DNA of 64,000 bases from Nocardioides sp. SYSU D00038 (GCF_016924665.1 NZ_JAFFJT010000014.1:62001-126000), one strand, 5' to 3'. Numbered from the stretch's first letter, positions 8,995 through 19,516 are shown. The notes: a model not told the origin generated them from the sequence alone. Program-made: numbers and translations.

Positions 8995-9741
8995 ATGACC
9001 GAGCTCCTCGACACCTCTTCCTTCGTCTCCGTCCCCGACCTCACCCACCTCGGCACTGTGGTCACGGTGTGGGCCCATCCCGACGACGAGGCCTACCTCG
9101 CCGGCGGGCTGCTGGCCGCGCTGCGCGACGCCGGGCAGCGGGCGGTGTGCGTCACCGCGACCCGCGGCGAGGCCGCCGACCCGCACGCCACCGCGGGGGA
9201 GCGGGCCGCCCTCGCGGCCCGACGCACCGAGGAGCTGGCGGCATCGCTGGCGGTGCTGGGCGTGACCGAGCACCGGTGGCTGGACCTGCCCGACGGCGGT
9301 TGCGCCGACCTCGACCCGTCCGGCCCCGTGCGGTGCCTGGTCTCGATCCTCGACGAGGTGCGGCCCGACACGGTGGTGACGTTCGGACCCGACGGCGTCA
9401 CCGGCCACCCCGACCACCGCACGGTGGGGGCCTGGACCGAGGAGGCGCTACGCCGCGCCGCGGTCGACCCGCTCGTCCTGCACCCCGTGGCCCCACTCGA
9501 GCCCGTCGACGCGGCGCTCGACGAGGAGCTCGACCTCTACGCCGAGGGCGGTCCGCGCACCTGCGCCGACGACGAGGTCGACCTCGCCCTGCCGCTGACC
9601 GGCGCCGCGCTCGACCGCAAGGTCGAAGCGCTGCTGCGCCAGCGGTCGCAGACCGGGCCGCTGGTCGACGCGATCGGGCTCGAGCGCTACCGAGCCTGGG
9701 TGGCGACCGAGCTGTTCGCCACCCCGGTCCGCGCCGGGTGA
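8995..9741 (+). CDS. PIG-L/LmbE family zinc deacetylase
   Basis: A 248-aa zinc-dependent N-acetyl (or amide) hydrolase. The zinc motif AHPDDE is near residues 26-31, and the second-site GVTGHPDHR near residues 134-142 supplies the third ligand and active-site histidine. The family includes MshB, Mca and deacetylases in antibiotic and glycolipid synthesis. The length is shorter than MshB (about 300 aa), so a different substrate is likely. ATG 8995 was chosen because it begins the conserved region; no clear Shine-Dalgarno is seen. The gene precedes a large BTAD regulator and is divergent from a methyltransferase. Confidence 0.88.
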   Translation: MTELLDTSSFVSVPDLTHLGTVVTVWAHPDDEAYLAGGLLAALRDAGQRAVCVTATRGEAADPHATAGERAALAARRTEELAASLAVLGVTEHRWLDLPDGGCADLDPSGPVRCLVSILDEVRPDTVVTFGPDGVTGHPDHRTVGAWTEEALRRAAVDPLVLHPVAPLEPVDAALDEELDLYAEGGPRTCADDEVDLALPLTGAALDRKVEALLRQRSQTGPLVDAIGLERYRAWVATELFATPVRAG

Positions 9742-9776
9742 CGAGCGGGCCCCGGGTCGGGCACGCTGGTGCCTCG

Positions 9777-9872
9777 CTCGTTGCACCGTCAGTTGCCGCG
9801 TCCGTTGCTGCGTCCGTCCCTGCGTCTGTCCCTGCCTCCGTCGCTGCGCTCGTCCATGCGTCCGTCGCCCCG
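9777..9872. repeat. Degenerate 12-bp tandem repeat, 8 copies
   Basis: Eight consecutive degenerate 12-bp units (consensus TCCGTCGCTGCG) lie between the PIG-L stop and the regulator start. Translated in the regulator's frame they would give a Ser-Val-Ala-Ala-like repeat. Third-position GC is much lower than in real genes nearby, which argues for non-coding DNA. Confidence 0.8.
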
Positions 9873-9965
9873 CCCCGGGTCGCGCCGGTTGCCGGCCAGC
9901 CGCTCCGGTGGCCGCGGCTCGAACGATTGGCGGGGGACGCCCGCCGTGCCGAACAGGAGCCCCGC

Positions 9966-12900
9966 ATGCCGTCCGCCGATCCGCCCACCGTCCTCCGCGG
10001 CGCGGTCGAGGTGCGGGTCGGCGTCCTGGGCCCGCTCACGCTGGAGGTCGACGGCGCCCCCGTGACAGTGCCCGGCCCACGACGGCGAGCGCTGCTGGCC
10101 CTGCTCGCCCTCGCGGGCGGCCGGGTCGTGGGTGTGGAGCGGCTCGTCGACGCGCTCTGGCCGGAAACGCCTCCCGACAACGCGGTGCCGGCGTTGTACA
10201 ACCACGTGTCCCGGCTGCGGGGACACCTCGGCGCGCACGCCGGACGGCTCGAGCGCCTCGAGCACGGCTACCGGCTGGTGCTGGGTCGCGACGAGCTCGA
10301 CAGCGACGCCGTCCGGCGGCTGGCCCGGCTGGTCGGTGCGCCCGGGACTCCGCCGCAGCAGGCGGCGTCGTACGCCCGGGCCGCGCTGGACCTGTGGCGC
10401 GGCACCGCGCTGGAGGAGTTCCGGGCGCTGCCGGCACTGGAGGTCGAGTCGGTGCCGCTCGACGAGCTGCGGCTGCGGCTGGTGGACGACCTGCTCGCCG
10501 CCCGGCTCGGCGCAGCCGAGCCTAGGGTGGCTGCGGACGCCGCCGCGGCGGTCGCGGCCCAACCGCTGCGGGAGCGCTCGGCCCTGCTGCTGGTTCGGGC
10601 TCTGGCCGCCGAGGGCCGGACTCCCGAGGCGATGGCTGCGGCCCAGGCCTACCGGCACCGGCTCGCCGAGGAGACCGGCCTCGACCCCGGGCCCGCGCTG
10701 GCCGAGCTCGAGCAGGCCGTGGCCAGCGGCCGCCTGGCTCCGGCAGCGGAGACCTTGGGCACCCAGGGCGCCGGAGCCGACAGGACCAGCGGCTCCTACG
10801 GCACCAACGGCCGGGCCCTCGAGGCACGCCGCGCAGTCGTGCGGCCCGTCGTGCGGCCGGACGGGCCGCTCGTGGGCCGGGAACGCGACCGGGCCGAGGT
10901 GCTGCGACTGGTCGGCAACCACGCGGTCGTGACCGTCACCGGGACGGGAGGCGTGGGGAAGACGCGCCTGGTGCTCGACGTCGCCGCCGACACCGCGGCG
11001 CGGTCGACGGAAGCGGAGGACCGCCCGGACGTCGTGGTCGTCGACCTCGCCGCGGTCGACCGGCCCGAGCGGCTCGCTGCGGCGGTCGCCACCGCGCTCG
11101 GGCTCCGCGCGACCGGGCGTCCCACGGACGTCGCCGTCGCCGACGCCCTCGGCCGCCGCGAGGTGTTGCTGGTGCTGGACAACTGCGAGCACCTCGCCGC
11201 GGCCTGCCGCGACCTGGTCACGACGCTGCGCGGCCGGGCGCCCGGGGTACGGGTGCTGGCGACCTCGCGGGTGACGCTGCACGCGCCGGGGGAGTACGTC
11301 GTGCGACTGCAGCCGCTGGGAGTGCCGCGCGACGCGGCCGACCCGTCGGCGGTGCGGCGGCAGCCAGCGGTCCGGGCGCTGGTGGAGCACGCCCGACGGC
11401 TGCGGCCCAACTTCGAGCTGGGCGAGGACGAGTTGGCCGACGCGGTCGAGGTGCTGCGTCGCCTGGACGGACTGCCGCTGGGCATCGAGCTCGCCGCTCG
11501 TCAGGTGGCGGTGATGCCGGTGCGCGCGGTGCGAGCGCGGCTCGACCGGGCCCTCGATCTCGCGACCGGCCTGCACCGTCCCGACGACGACCGGCAGCGG
11601 ACGCTGCGCGCCACGATCGACTCGTCCTACCGGCTGCTCGGCGAGGAGGAGCGGCGGCTGCTGCGGTCGCTGGCGCCGTTCCCGGGAGGCGTCGACCTGG
11701 CCACCGTCGAGGCGCTGGCCGCCGACGCCGGCACCCGGGCGGACCCCATCGACGTGCTGCACCACCTCGTCGACGCGTCGCTGGTGGTCGCTGACACCGA
11801 CATGGGTCGCTACCGGCTGCTGTTCACCGTGCGGGAGTTCCTCATCGAGCAGCTGCGCGCAACCCGGGAGCTGGCGGCGGCCGAGCAGTACTTCCTCGAC
11901 CGGTGCCTGGCCGTGGCGACCGATCTGGGGGCGGCGATCGTCGGGCCCGACGAGCGGATGGCGGACGTCCAGGTCCGCTGCGAGCTCGACAACCTGCGGG
12001 CCGCGCGCGACGTGGCGGCCGGGAGCGGCCGCGACGACGTCCGGCTGGGCCTGACGCTCGCGCTCGCCGACGGCCTCGTGTGGCGCGACCTGCGCGAGAC
12101 CTGGGACTGGGCGCTCGAGCTGGCCGCCGACCCGGCCCTCGAGGAACACCCGCTGCGCGCTGCGGTGCTGGGTTGCGCCGCCGAGGGCGCCCGGCTGCTC
12201 GGCGACCTCGACCGCGCCGAGGCGCTGGGGCGGCAGGCACTGGCGGTCGCCGGACCCGACGCCGACCTCGCCTCGACCTACCGGGCGTGGAGCGCGCTGG
12301 CCTCGGTGGCCCACTTCCGCGGAGACTTCGACCTCGCCCGCGAGCTGTGGCTGCGCTCCGGCGAGGGGCGCCCCGCGATCGCCGGCAGCTACCTCGCCTC
12401 CGCGGCGCTGGCCACCGGCTACGGAGGCGACCCCGCTCTCGCCCGCGAGCTGCTGACCCGTGCCCGCGCGCTGGTGGCGGACTCCGGGTCGGCCTCGCAG
12501 GCGGCGTTCACGTCGTACGTCGAGGGCGAGCTGATCGCCCCCGAGCGACCCGCCGATGCGATTCCGCTGTACGTCAGGGCGATCGAGTCGGCGCGCGGGG
12601 CCGGCTCGACGTTCGTCGAGGGCGTGGCCAGCGTCGCCCTGGCCTCGGCCCGGGCCCGCGCGGGCGACGTGGCCGGTGCCGCCGCCGGGTTCGACGAGCT
12701 GATCGGGCTGTGGCGTCGTACCGGCCAGGGGACCCAGCTCTGGACCACCGCTCGCAACGCGGCCGGGCTGCTCGCCGGGGTCGGCCGTCCTGACGTGGCC
12801 GCCCTGCTCCTGGTGTGCGCCGACGCCGCCCCCGGCGCCGCGGCGGTCGGCCCCCGGATCGCCCGCTTCAGCGGTCGGTCCTTCACCGTCGTCTCCGACC

Positions 12901-13010
12901 TGGTGGACGACGCCGTGCTCGCCCGAGTGCGGGAGGAAGCCGCTCGGCTCGGCCCAGACGGCGTCCTGGACCTGGCCGTCGCCGAGCTTCGGGTGCTGGC
13001 CGGCGGGTAG
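9966..13010 (+). CDS. AfsR/SARP-type regulator with BTAD and NB-ARC domains
   Basis: A 1014-aa STAND regulator. N-terminal winged-helix DNA-binding domain (about residues 15-100, [10 protein letters not shown] to LEHGYRLVL), bacterial transcriptional activator domain (about 105-250), then an NB-ARC ATPase with P-loop [10 protein letters not shown] near 325 and Walker [11 protein letters not shown] near 400, and a C-terminal helical repeat region (about 650-1000) likely sensing a ligand or partner. ATG 9966 has AGGAG 6 nt upstream. An alternative GTG at 9738 would overlap the PIG-L stop as GTGA and add 76 residues, but that DNA is the 12-bp repeat and lacks coding bias. Targets are unknown. 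Confidence 0.87.
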   Translation: MPSADPPTVLRGAVEVRVGVLGPLTLEVDGAPVTVPGPRRRALLALLALAGGRVVGVERLVDALWPETPPDNAVPALYNHVSRLRGHLGAHAGRLERLEHGYRLVLGRDELDSDAVRRLARLVGAPGTPPQQAASYARAALDLWRGTALEEFRALPALEVESVPLDELRLRLVDDLLAARLGAAEPRVAADAAAAVAAQPLRERSALLLVRALAAEGRTPEAMAAAQAYRHRLAEETGLDPGPALAELEQAVASGRLAPAAETLGTQGAGADRTSGSYGTNGRALEARRAVVRPVVRPDGPLVGRERDRAEVLRLVGNHAVVTVTGTGGVGKTRLVLDVAADTAARSTEAEDRPDVVVVDLAAVDRPERLAAAVATALGLRATGRPTDVAVADALGRREVLLVLDNCEHLAAACRDLVTTLRGRAPGVRVLATSRVTLHAPGEYVVRLQPLGVPRDAADPSAVRRQPAVRALVEHARRLRPNFELGEDELADAVEVLRRLDGLPLGIELAARQVAVMPVRAVRARLDRALDLATGLHRPDDDRQRTLRATIDSSYRLLGEEERRLLRSLAPFPGGVDLATVEALAADAGTRADPIDVLHHLVDASLVVADTDMGRYRLLFTVREFLIEQLRATRELAAAEQYFLDRCLAVATDLGAAIVGPDERMADVQVRCELDNLRAARDVAAGSGRDDVRLGLTLALADGLVWRDLRETWDWALELAADPALEEHPLRAAVLGCAAEGARLLGDLDRAEALGRQALAVAGPDADLASTYRAWSALASVAHFRGDFDLARELWLRSGEGRPAIAGSYLASAALATGYGGDPALARELLTRARALVADSGSASQAAFTSYVEGELIAPERPADAIPLYVRAIESARGAGSTFVEGVASVALASARARAGDVAGAAAGFDELIGLWRRTGQGTQLWTTARNAAGLLAGVGRPDVAALLLVCADAAPGAAAVGPRIARFSGRSFTVVSDLVDDAVLARVREEAARLGPDGVLDLAVAELRVLAGG

Positions 13011-13035
13011 TCCTGGATCGTCGGGCGCCGGGGGT

Positions 13036-13096
13036 ACGGTTTGGTCACCAACCGCACCCAGGGCGGGCCGGTGGCTGCGGTTTGTGACCAAACCTC
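13036..13096 (+). repeat. Phased palindromic repeat locus 4 (inverted pair)
   Basis: Units at 13036-13055 (CACCAACC variant) and 13077-13096 (inverted), spacer 21 nt. The first lies 25 nt after the regulator stop and the pair precedes dop. With locus 3 it brackets the 6-kb block between arc and dop. Confidence 0.9.
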
Positions 13097-13155
13097 ACCC
13101 CTTCGAGACCGGCGCACCCACCAACCCCACCCCGCCCGCCCCGTACGCTCGGACC

Positions 13156-14664
13156 ATGAGCGTCCGTCGTGTCATGGGCACCGAGGTGGAGTACGGCATC
13201 TCCGTGCAGGGGCAGCCCCTCGCCAACCCCATGGTCGCGTCCTCGCAGATCGTCAACGCCTACGCCTCGGCCACCATCAAGGCCCGCCGGGCGCGCTGGG
13301 ACTTCGAGGAGGAGTCGCCGCTGCGCGACGCCCGCGGGTTCGACATGTCCCGCCAGGTGGCCGACCCCAGCCAGCTGACCGATGAGGACCTCGGGCTGGC
13401 CAACGTCATCCTCACCAACGGCGCCCGGCTCTACGTCGACCACGCCCACCCGGAGTACTCCACCCCCGAGGTGACCACGCCCCTCGACATCGTGCGCTGG
13501 GACAAGGCGGGGGAGCAGGTGATGCTCGACGCGAGCCGCCGGGCCGCCCAGATCCCGGGCGCCGCGCCCATCCACCTCTACAAGAACAACACCGACAACA
13601 AGGGCGCCTCCTACGGTGCGCACGAGAACTACCTGATGCGTCGGTCCACGCCGTTCGCCGACATCGTCAAGCACCTCACCCCGTTCTTCGTCAGCCGCCA
13701 GGTCATCTGCGGCGCCGGTCGGGTCGGGATCGGCCAGGACGGCCGCGAGCAGGGGTTCCAGGTCAGCCAGCGCGCCGACTTCTTCGAGGTCGAGGTGGGG
13801 CTGGAGACCACGCTGAAGCGGCCGATCATCAACACCCGCGACGAGCCGCACGCCGACCCGGAGAAGTACCGCCGCCTCCACGTGATCATCGGCGACGCCA
13901 ACCTCTCCGAGGTCTCGACGTACCTCAAGGTCGGCACCGCCGCGCTGGTGCTGTCGATGATCGAGGACCAGTTCATCTCCGGCGACCGCTCCGTCGACGG
14001 TCCGGTCGCCGCGCTGCGGGCGGTCTCCCACGACCCCACCCTGCGCCAGACCGTCACGCTCGCAGACGGCCGCACCATCACCGCCGTCCAGCTGCAGCTG
14101 GAGTACCTCGACCTGGCCCGCAAGTACGTCGAGGACCGCCTCGGCGCCGACGCCGACGCCCAGACCCTCGACGTGCTGGCCCGGTGGGAGTCGGTGCTCG
14201 ACCGGCTGGAGCGCGACCCGATGCTGTGCGCCGCCGAGATCGACTGGGTCGCCAAGCTCAAGCTGCTCGAGCAGTACCGGCAGCGCGACGGCCTGGAGTG
14301 GGACGACGCCAAGCTCCAGCTCATCGACTACCAGTACTCCGACATCCGGCCCGAGAAGGGGCTCTACCACCGGCTGGCCGCGGCCGGGCGGATGGAGCGG
14401 TTGCTCGACCAGGCCTCGGTCGACGCCGCGATGCACGACCCGCCCGACGACACCCGCGCCTACTTCCGCGGTCGCTGCCTGGAGAAGTTCCCGGACGCCG
14501 TCGCCGCGGCGTCGTGGGACTCGGTGATCTTCGACCTGCCCGGCCGCGAGTCGCTCCAGCGGGTGCCGACGATCGACCCGTTGCGCGGCAGCAAGGCCCA
14601 CGTGGGCGACCTGCTGGAGTCGTCGGAGACCGCCGAGGCCCTGGTGGCGGCCCTGACCCGCTGA
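13156..14664 (+). CDS. dop: Pup deamidase/depupylase Dop
   Basis: A 502-aa member of the carboxylate-amine ligase-like Pup enzymes. Dop deamidates the C-terminal Gln of Pup to Glu and removes Pup from substrates. The glutamine-synthetase-like metal-binding motif GTEVEYGI starts at residue 8. The essential aspartate falls at residue 95 in [15 protein letters not shown] when counted from ATG 13156, the number known for the mycobacterial enzyme, which supports this start. The Dop-specific loop ([20 protein letters not shown]) is present; PafA lacks it. TACGCT (13144-13149) lies 6 nt upstream. An in-frame ATG at 13084 lies inside a repeat unit and is unlikely. Confidence 0.97.
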   Translation: MSVRRVMGTEVEYGISVQGQPLANPMVASSQIVNAYASATIKARRARWDFEEESPLRDARGFDMSRQVADPSQLTDEDLGLANVILTNGARLYVDHAHPEYSTPEVTTPLDIVRWDKAGEQVMLDASRRAAQIPGAAPIHLYKNNTDNKGASYGAHENYLMRRSTPFADIVKHLTPFFVSRQVICGAGRVGIGQDGREQGFQVSQRADFFEVEVGLETTLKRPIINTRDEPHADPEKYRRLHVIIGDANLSEVSTYLKVGTAALVLSMIEDQFISGDRSVDGPVAALRAVSHDPTLRQTVTLADGRTITAVQLQLEYLDLARKYVEDRLGADADAQTLDVLARWESVLDRLERDPMLCAAEIDWVAKLKLLEQYRQRDGLEWDDAKLQLIDYQYSDIRPEKGLYHRLAAAGRMERLLDQASVDAAMHDPPDDTRAYFRGRCLEKFPDAVAAASWDSVIFDLPGRESLQRVPTIDPLRGSKAHVGDLLESSETAEALVAALTR

Positions 14665-14840
14665 CCCGCAGACCTGCAGTGCCGCCCCGCCAGCGCCCTC
14701 TCGCCAGCGGAGCGTCGGTGCTGCGTCGGTACCGGCGACCGGCCGAACCCGCCGGAACGGGACCCGGCGTGGCAATCCGGGGCGGCGATCCGGGGCGGAA
14801 CGTCGGGCACGCTGTCGGGTCGAGTGGATAGGGTCGTGGC

Positions 14841-15038
14841 ATGGCACAGGAGCAGAAGCAGCCACGGCGGTCCTCCGAGACCGAGGAGACGACCGAGGTC
14901 GCCCCGGAGACCGACGTCGCCGAGCGCAAGGAAGCCCTCGACGACGACGTCGACGCGATCCTCGACGAGATCGACGACGTCCTGGAGTCCAACGCCGAGG
15001 ACTTCGTGAAGTCGTTCATCCAGAAGGGCGGACAGTGA
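14841..15038 (+). CDS. pup: Prokaryotic ubiquitin-like protein Pup
   Basis: A 65-aa, highly acidic, intrinsically disordered protein modifier. The C-terminus is GGQ, so Dop must deamidate it to Glu before PafA ligates it to substrate lysines. The central helix-forming region [22 protein letters not shown] binds the ARC coiled coil. The ATG has TAGGGT (14829-14834) 6 nt upstream, indicating a leaderless mRNA for pup-prcB-prcA. The 176-bp gap after dop holds a short direct repeat of ATCCGGGGCGG near 14775-14799 and the promoter. The stop overlaps the prcB GTG (GTGA). Confidence 0.97.
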   Translation: MAQEQKQPRRSSETEETTEVAPETDVAERKEALDDDVDAILDEIDDVLESNAEDFVKSFIQKGGQ

Positions 15039-15880
15039 CGGACTCCCGACTCCCGGCCGCATACCTGCGGCCGGGCTCCTCGTCGTTCACCGACTTCCTC
15101 GCCGAGCAGGCGCCCGACCTGCTCCCGGCCCGCCGCGGGCTGCCCCAGGGCAGCGCAGCCGAGCTGGCGCCCCACGCGACGACGATCGTCGCGGCCACCT
15201 TCGAGGGTGGCGTGGTGATGGCCGGTGACCGGCGCGCCACGATGGGCAACGTGATCGCCCAGCGCGACATCCAGAAGGTCTTCCCGGCCGACGAGTTCTC
15301 CGCGGTCGGCATCGCCGGCACCGCCGGGCTCGCGGTCGAGATGGTCCGGCTCTTCCAGACCGAGCTGGAGCACTACGAGAAGATCGAGGGCACCACGCTC
15401 TCGATGGACGGCAAGGCCAACCGCCTCTCCGCCCTGATCCGGGCCAACCTCGGCATGGCGATGCAGGGCCTGGCGGTCGTACCGCTGTTCGCCGGCTACG
15501 ACCTCGAGGCCGCCCAGGGGCGGATCTTCAGCTACGACGTCACCGGCGGCCGCTACGAGGAGACCGCGTTCCATTCGGTCGGCTCAGGCTCGATGTTCGC
15601 TCGCGGGGCGCTGAAGAAGCTCTACCGCGACGACCTGGACGCCGAGCGGTGCGTGGAGGTCGTGGTGCAGGCGCTCTACGACGCCGCCGACGACGACTCC
15701 GCGACCGGCGGCCCCGACCTGACACGTCGGATCTTCCCGGTGGTGCAGGTGATCACCGAGAACGGCGGCGTGCGGCTCGCCGACGCCAGCGTGGCCGAGA
15801 TCGCCGACTGGGTGATCGCCGGACGGATGGAGCGGCCCGACGGACCGGCCGCCGAGCTGACGGGGGGTGCCTCGGCATGA
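15035..15880 (+). CDS. prcB: 20S proteasome beta subunit PrcB
   Basis: A 281-aa N-terminal-nucleophile hydrolase forming the inner catalytic rings. Residues 1-48 are a propeptide; autocleavage before Thr49 (in [11 protein letters not shown]) would expose the catalytic threonine. The [19 protein letters not shown] segment and [14 protein letters not shown] are typical beta-subunit motifs, with the catalytic lysine expected in the first. GTG 15035 overlaps the pup stop by four bases and prcB overlaps prcA by four bases (ATGA), so the three are translationally coupled. The length is normal. Confidence 0.97.
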   Translation: MTDSRLPAAYLRPGSSSFTDFLAEQAPDLLPARRGLPQGSAAELAPHATTIVAATFEGGVVMAGDRRATMGNVIAQRDIQKVFPADEFSAVGIAGTAGLAVEMVRLFQTELEHYEKIEGTTLSMDGKANRLSALIRANLGMAMQGLAVVPLFAGYDLEAAQGRIFSYDVTGGRYEETAFHSVGSGSMFARGALKKLYRDDLDAERCVEVVVQALYDAADDDSATGGPDLTRRIFPVVQVITENGGVRLADASVAEIADWVIAGRMERPDGPAAELTGGASA

Positions 15881-16788
15881 GCATGCCTTTCTACGTCTCG
15901 CCCGAGCAGCTGATGAAGGACCGGGCCGACTTCGCCCGCAAGGGCATCGCCCGGGGTCGGTCGGTGGTGGCGGTGCAGTTCGCCGACGGCGTCCTCTTCG
16001 TCTCCGAGAACCCCTCCCAGGCGCTGCACAAGGTCTCGGAGATCTACGACCGGATCGCGTTCGCCGCGGTGGGCCGTTACAACGAGTTCGAGAACCTCCG
16101 CATCGCCGGGGTCCGGCTCGCCGACATGCGCGGGTACTCCTACGACCGGCGCGACGTGACCGGTCGCGGGCTGGCCAACGCCTACGCCCAGACCCTCGGC
16201 ACGATCTTCTCCAGCGGCGGCGAGAAGCCCTACGAGGTGGAGATCTTCGTCGCCGAGATCGGCGACGACCCTTCGGCCGACCAGATCTACCGGCTCACCT
16301 ACGACGGTCAGGTCGCCGACGAGCAGGGGTTCGCCGTGATGGGCGGCCAGGCCGACGTCGTCGCGGCCTACCTCCAGGAGCGGTACGTCGCCGGTGCCTC
16401 CCTCGACGAGGCGCTCGGTCTTGCCGTCGCGGCCCTGGGTCACACCAGCAACGAGCGGGGCGAACCCCAGGACCGGGTGATCCCCGTCGAGGACCTCGAG
16501 GTCGCCGTGCTCGACCGCACCCGCGCGCAACCCCGCAAGTTCGTCCGCCTCCGGCCGGCCCGGCTCGAGACCCTGCTGGGCGGGCGCGGGCCCTCCACCC
16601 CCGCGCCGCCCGACCCCGACGACAACGCACCCGGTACCGGCTCGAGCGACGCGTTCCCGGACGACCCCGCCGATCCGACCGACCAGACCAGCGGGGGAGT
16701 CAGCCCGCTGGAGGACCCGCTCACCGGAGCGCCGCCGGTCGCGCCCCCGCCGGTCGCGCCGCCCGAGGACGACTCCGGTCCGCTCTGA
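15877..16788 (+). CDS. prcA: 20S proteasome alpha subunit PrcA
   Basis: A 303-aa alpha subunit that forms the outer gating rings and the docking pockets for ARC. The N-terminus [20 protein letters not shown] contains the gate and H0 helix, and [19 protein letters not shown] is typical of actinobacterial alpha subunits. The folded domain ends near residue 230; about 70 residues of Pro/Asp-rich low-complexity tail follow (ending PPEDDSGPL), longer than in many homologues. ATG 15877 overlaps the prcB stop. The alpha:beta:Pup gene order matches other actinobacteria. The stop is 12 nt before repeat locus 5. Confidence 0.97.
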   Translation: MSMPFYVSPEQLMKDRADFARKGIARGRSVVAVQFADGVLFVSENPSQALHKVSEIYDRIAFAAVGRYNEFENLRIAGVRLADMRGYSYDRRDVTGRGLANAYAQTLGTIFSSGGEKPYEVEIFVAEIGDDPSADQIYRLTYDGQVADEQGFAVMGGQADVVAAYLQERYVAGASLDEALGLAVAALGHTSNERGEPQDRVIPVEDLEVAVLDRTRAQPRKFVRLRPARLETLLGGRGPSTPAPPDPDDNAPGTGSSDAFPDDPADPTDQTSGGVSPLEDPLTGAPPVAPPPVAPPEDDSGPL

Positions 16789-16800
16789 TCTGGTCGGGGT

Positions 16801-16861
16801 GCGGTTTGGTCACCAACCGCACCCGATCCGGTCGCCGGGCGCGGGTTTGTGACCAAACCGC
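16801..16861 (+). repeat. Phased palindromic repeat locus 5 (inverted pair)
   Basis: Units at 16801-16820 (CACCAACC variant) and 16842-16861 (inverted), spacer 21 nt, directly after prcA. This is where the pup-prcBA transcript would end. Confidence 0.9.
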
Positions 16862-16960
16862 GCAACCACCAACCGTCCACATCCACCCTCCGGACGACGT
16901 CGTCCACAGCGCCGGCGGGTAGGCCCACGCCCGGGACCCGACCTGCGGGACCGTCTGCGC

Positions 16961-17938
16961 ATGTCCACGGCTCCGCGGCAGCGTCGCAGCTCCGGCCCGT
17001 TCCGCGGCCAGGAGCGGTCCTCGGCGTTCCGCCGGGTCAGCCACGGGCTGTACCGGCCGGCCACCGACCAACCACCCTTCGACGAGCTGCTCCTCGACCT
17101 GGCCGCGTGGCTGCTCGTGCTGCCGGACGGAGCGGCGTTCACCCACCTGACCGGCGCCCTGCTGCGCGGCTGGGACGTCCCGACCCTGCCCGACCGGTTG
17201 CCGGTCTTCGTCGCGGTCCGCGGTGACGTGCCCCGGCCGCGCCGCCCCGGGCTGGTCTGCGCCCGCCTGGTCGGCGACCAGACGCGCGAGGTCCGCCACG
17301 GCCTACCCGTCGACCCCGCCGCCGAGATCCTGCTCCGCGCCGCGCGCGACCTCGGCGTGCTCGACCTGGTCGTGCTCGTCGACGCCGCCCTGCGCGCGGG
17401 GGACCTGTCCGCCGACGCGATGCGGGCGATCCTCGACAGCCGCCGGCCCGGCGTGCGCGCCCTGCGGGACGCCTGGGCGCTGCGCGACCCGCTCGCCCAG
17501 TCCGCGGGCGAGACGGTGCTGCGCACCTTCCACCACGCCGCCAAGGTCCCGGTCGCCTCCCAGGTCGTCCTCCACGGCGAGGGCGGCGCCGTCGTGGCCC
17601 AGGTCGACCTGCTGGTCACGGGGACCCGCCACGTCCACGAGTACGACGGCGCCCACCACCGCGACGGTCTCCAGCACCGCATCGACCTGCGCCGGCAGCG
17701 CGCTCTGCTCCGCGCCGGCTTCCAGCCCCGAGGCTTCACGCTCGACGACCTGCTCAACCACCCGGCCGCGGTGATGCAGGAGCTCGACCGCGCCCTGGGT
17801 CGGCGCCACGACGTGCGGCGGGTGGCCTCGTGGCGCCGGCTGGTGGGCCAGTCGCTCTACTCGGCCGCGGGCCGGACGCGGCTGGTCAACCGGTGGCAGC
17901 GGCGGATGGGCACCTTCTCCTGGGGTCCGGGTCCGTGA
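16961..17938 (+). CDS. AbiEi/Vsr-like (DUF559-type) protein
   Basis: A 325-aa protein common in actinobacteria. The N-terminal half resembles type IV antitoxin AbiEi-like proteins (SHGLYRPATD, then LPDGAAFTHLTGALLRG). The C-terminal half resembles a very-short-patch-repair/DUF559 endonuclease fold: QVDLLV around residue 213, HVHEYDGAHHRD with acidic residues near 225-230, and RQRALLRAGF. Whether the nuclease centre is active is uncertain. No partner toxin gene is adjacent. ATG 16961 has a weak GACCGT-like element about 6 nt upstream. It sits between prcA and pafA, where mycobacteria have unrelated genes, so it is probably an accessory insertion. Confidence 0.65.
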   Translation: MSTAPRQRRSSGPFRGQERSSAFRRVSHGLYRPATDQPPFDELLLDLAAWLLVLPDGAAFTHLTGALLRGWDVPTLPDRLPVFVAVRGDVPRPRRPGLVCARLVGDQTREVRHGLPVDPAAEILLRAARDLGVLDLVVLVDAALRAGDLSADAMRAILDSRRPGVRALRDAWALRDPLAQSAGETVLRTFHHAAKVPVASQVVLHGEGGAVVAQVDLLVTGTRHVHEYDGAHHRDGLQHRIDLRRQRALLRAGFQPRGFTLDDLLNHPAAVMQELDRALGRRHDVRRVASWRRLVGQSLYSAAGRTRLVNRWQRRMGTFSWGPGP

Positions 17939-18021
17939 CGCCGTCCCGATCCCGGCAGAACGTCGCAGCCGCGCGCGTCGATGGTCCCCACGGGATAGGG
18001 GTCGCCCTCTAGGCTGGCAGC

Positions 18022-19383
18022 GTGGACCGGCGGATCTTCGGCATCGAGAACGAGTACGGCGTCACGTGCACGTTCAAGGGCCAGCGCCGCCTCAGCCCCG
18101 ACGAGGTCGCGCGCTACCTGTTCCGCAAGGTGGTCTCGTGGGGGCGCAGCAGCAACGTCTTCCTGCGCAACGGCGCCCGGCTCTACCTCGACGTGGGCAG
18201 CCACCCCGAGTACGCCACCCCCGAGTGCGACGACGTCGTCGACCTGGTGACCCACGACAAGGCCGGCGAGCGGGTGCTGGAGGGGCTGCTCCTCGACGCC
18301 GAGCAGCGCCTCCACGACGAGGGCATCGCCGGTGAGATCTACCTGTTCAAGAACAACACCGATTCCGCCGGCAACTCCTACGGCTGCCACGAGAACTACC
18401 TGGTCGGCCGTGCCGGTGAGTTCAGCCGGCTCGCCGACATCCTGATCCCGTTCCTCGTGACCCGCCAGATCGTGGTCGGGGCAGGCAAGATCACCCACAC
18501 GCCGCGGGGGGCCAGCTACAGCGTCAGCCAGCGCGCGGAGCACATCTGGGAGGGCGTCAGCAGCGCCACCACCCGCAGCCGGCCGATCATCAACACCCGC
18601 GACGAGCCGCACGCCGATGCGGAGAAGTACCGCCGGCTGCACGTCATCGTCGGTGACTCAAACATGAGCGAGACCACCACGATGCTCAAGGTCGCCAGCT
18701 GCGACCTGGTGCTGCGGATGATCGAGGAGGGCGTGGTGATGCGCGACCTCACGATGGAGAATCCCATCCGCGCGATCCGCGAGATCTCCCACGACGTCAC
18801 CGGGCGGCGCAAGATCCGCCTCGCTAACGGTCGCGAGGCCAGCGCGCTGGACATCCAGCAGGAGTACCTCAGCAAGGCTCGTGACTTCGTCGACCGTCGC
18901 GGCATCAGCACCCCGGTCATCGAGCAGGCCCTCGACCTGTGGGAGCGCGGGCTCAAGGCGATCGAGTCCGACGACCTCGGCCTGGTCGACCGCGAGATCG
19001 ACTGGGTCATCAAGTGGAAGCTGATCGACCGCTACCGCGCCAAGCACGACCTGCCCCTCGGCCACGCCCGGATCGCCCAGCTCGACCTGGCCTACCACGA
19101 CATCCACCGCCAGCGGGGCCTCTACTACCTGCTGGAGAAGCGCGGGGCGGTGGCGCGGGTCACGAGCGACCTGAAGATCTTCGAGGCCAAGTCGGTGCCG
19201 CCGCAGAACACCCGGGCCCGGCTGCGGGGCGAGTTCATCCGGCGGGCCCAGGAACGGCGCCGCGACTTCACCGTCGACTGGGTGCACCTCAAGCTCAACG
19301 ACCAGGCTCAGCGCACCGTGCTGTGCAAGGACCCGTTCCGCGCGTACGACGAGCGCGTGCAGCGGCTCATCGACGGGATGTGA
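18022..19383 (+). CDS. pafA: Pup-protein ligase PafA
   Basis: A 453-aa ligase that phosphorylates the C-terminal Glu of Pup with ATP and joins it to substrate lysines. It is homologous to Dop but lacks the Dop loop. The GIENEYG motif holds the metal ligand Glu9, and catalytic Asp57 lies in [16 protein letters not shown], matching the M. tuberculosis numbering and supporting GTG 18022 as start. Further motifs are [40 protein letters not shown] and the C-terminal domain ending RLIDGM. TAGGCT (18010-18015) lies 6 nt upstream, so the mRNA is probably leaderless. The nearest repeats follow at 19456. Confidence 0.97.
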   Translation: MDRRIFGIENEYGVTCTFKGQRRLSPDEVARYLFRKVVSWGRSSNVFLRNGARLYLDVGSHPEYATPECDDVVDLVTHDKAGERVLEGLLLDAEQRLHDEGIAGEIYLFKNNTDSAGNSYGCHENYLVGRAGEFSRLADILIPFLVTRQIVVGAGKITHTPRGASYSVSQRAEHIWEGVSSATTRSRPIINTRDEPHADAEKYRRLHVIVGDSNMSETTTMLKVASCDLVLRMIEEGVVMRDLTMENPIRAIREISHDVTGRRKIRLANGREASALDIQQEYLSKARDFVDRRGISTPVIEQALDLWERGLKAIESDDLGLVDREIDWVIKWKLIDRYRAKHDLPLGHARIAQLDLAYHDIHRQRGLYYLLEKRGAVARVTSDLKIFEAKSVPPQNTRARLRGEFIRRAQERRRDFTVDWVHLKLNDQAQRTVLCKDPFRAYDERVQRLIDGM

Positions 19384-19391
19384 GCCCGGTC

Positions 19392-19423
19392 GGGGTGGGG
19401 GGTGGGGGCCCACCCCCCCCCCC
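19392..19423 (+). terminator. G-run/C-run hairpin after pafA
   Basis: Just after the pafA stop a G-rich run meets a run of 11 consecutive C, able to form a very stable hairpin around GTGGGGGCCCAC. It may act as a terminator. The homopolymer length could also be a sequencing error site. Confidence 0.45.
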
Positions 19424-19455
19424 GCGGGCCCGCGCGCGCGGGGTGTGGGCCCACC

Positions 19456-19516
19456 CCGGTTTGGACACCACCCGCCCGCCGGGTGGCCTCTCGCGCGCGT
19501 TTTGTCACCAAACCGC
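19456..19516 (+). repeat. Phased palindromic repeat locus 6 (degenerate inverted pair)
   Basis: Two decayed units at 19456-19475 and 19497-19516 keep the 21-nt spacer and the inverted arrangement. Several arm positions have changed, so the locus looks old. It lies between pafA and the FKBP gene. Confidence 0.75.

Noticed and set aside
9789..13091. 1100-aa antisense open frame opposite the BTAD regulator
   Set aside because: A typical high-GC shadow frame: no motif, no start signal, and codon bias belongs to the sense strand.
13084..13155. N-terminal extension of Dop from ATG 13084
   Set aside because: The ATG lies inside a repeat unit. Starting at 13156 places the catalytic Asp at residue 95 as in the known enzyme, and a -10 element lies 6 nt before it.
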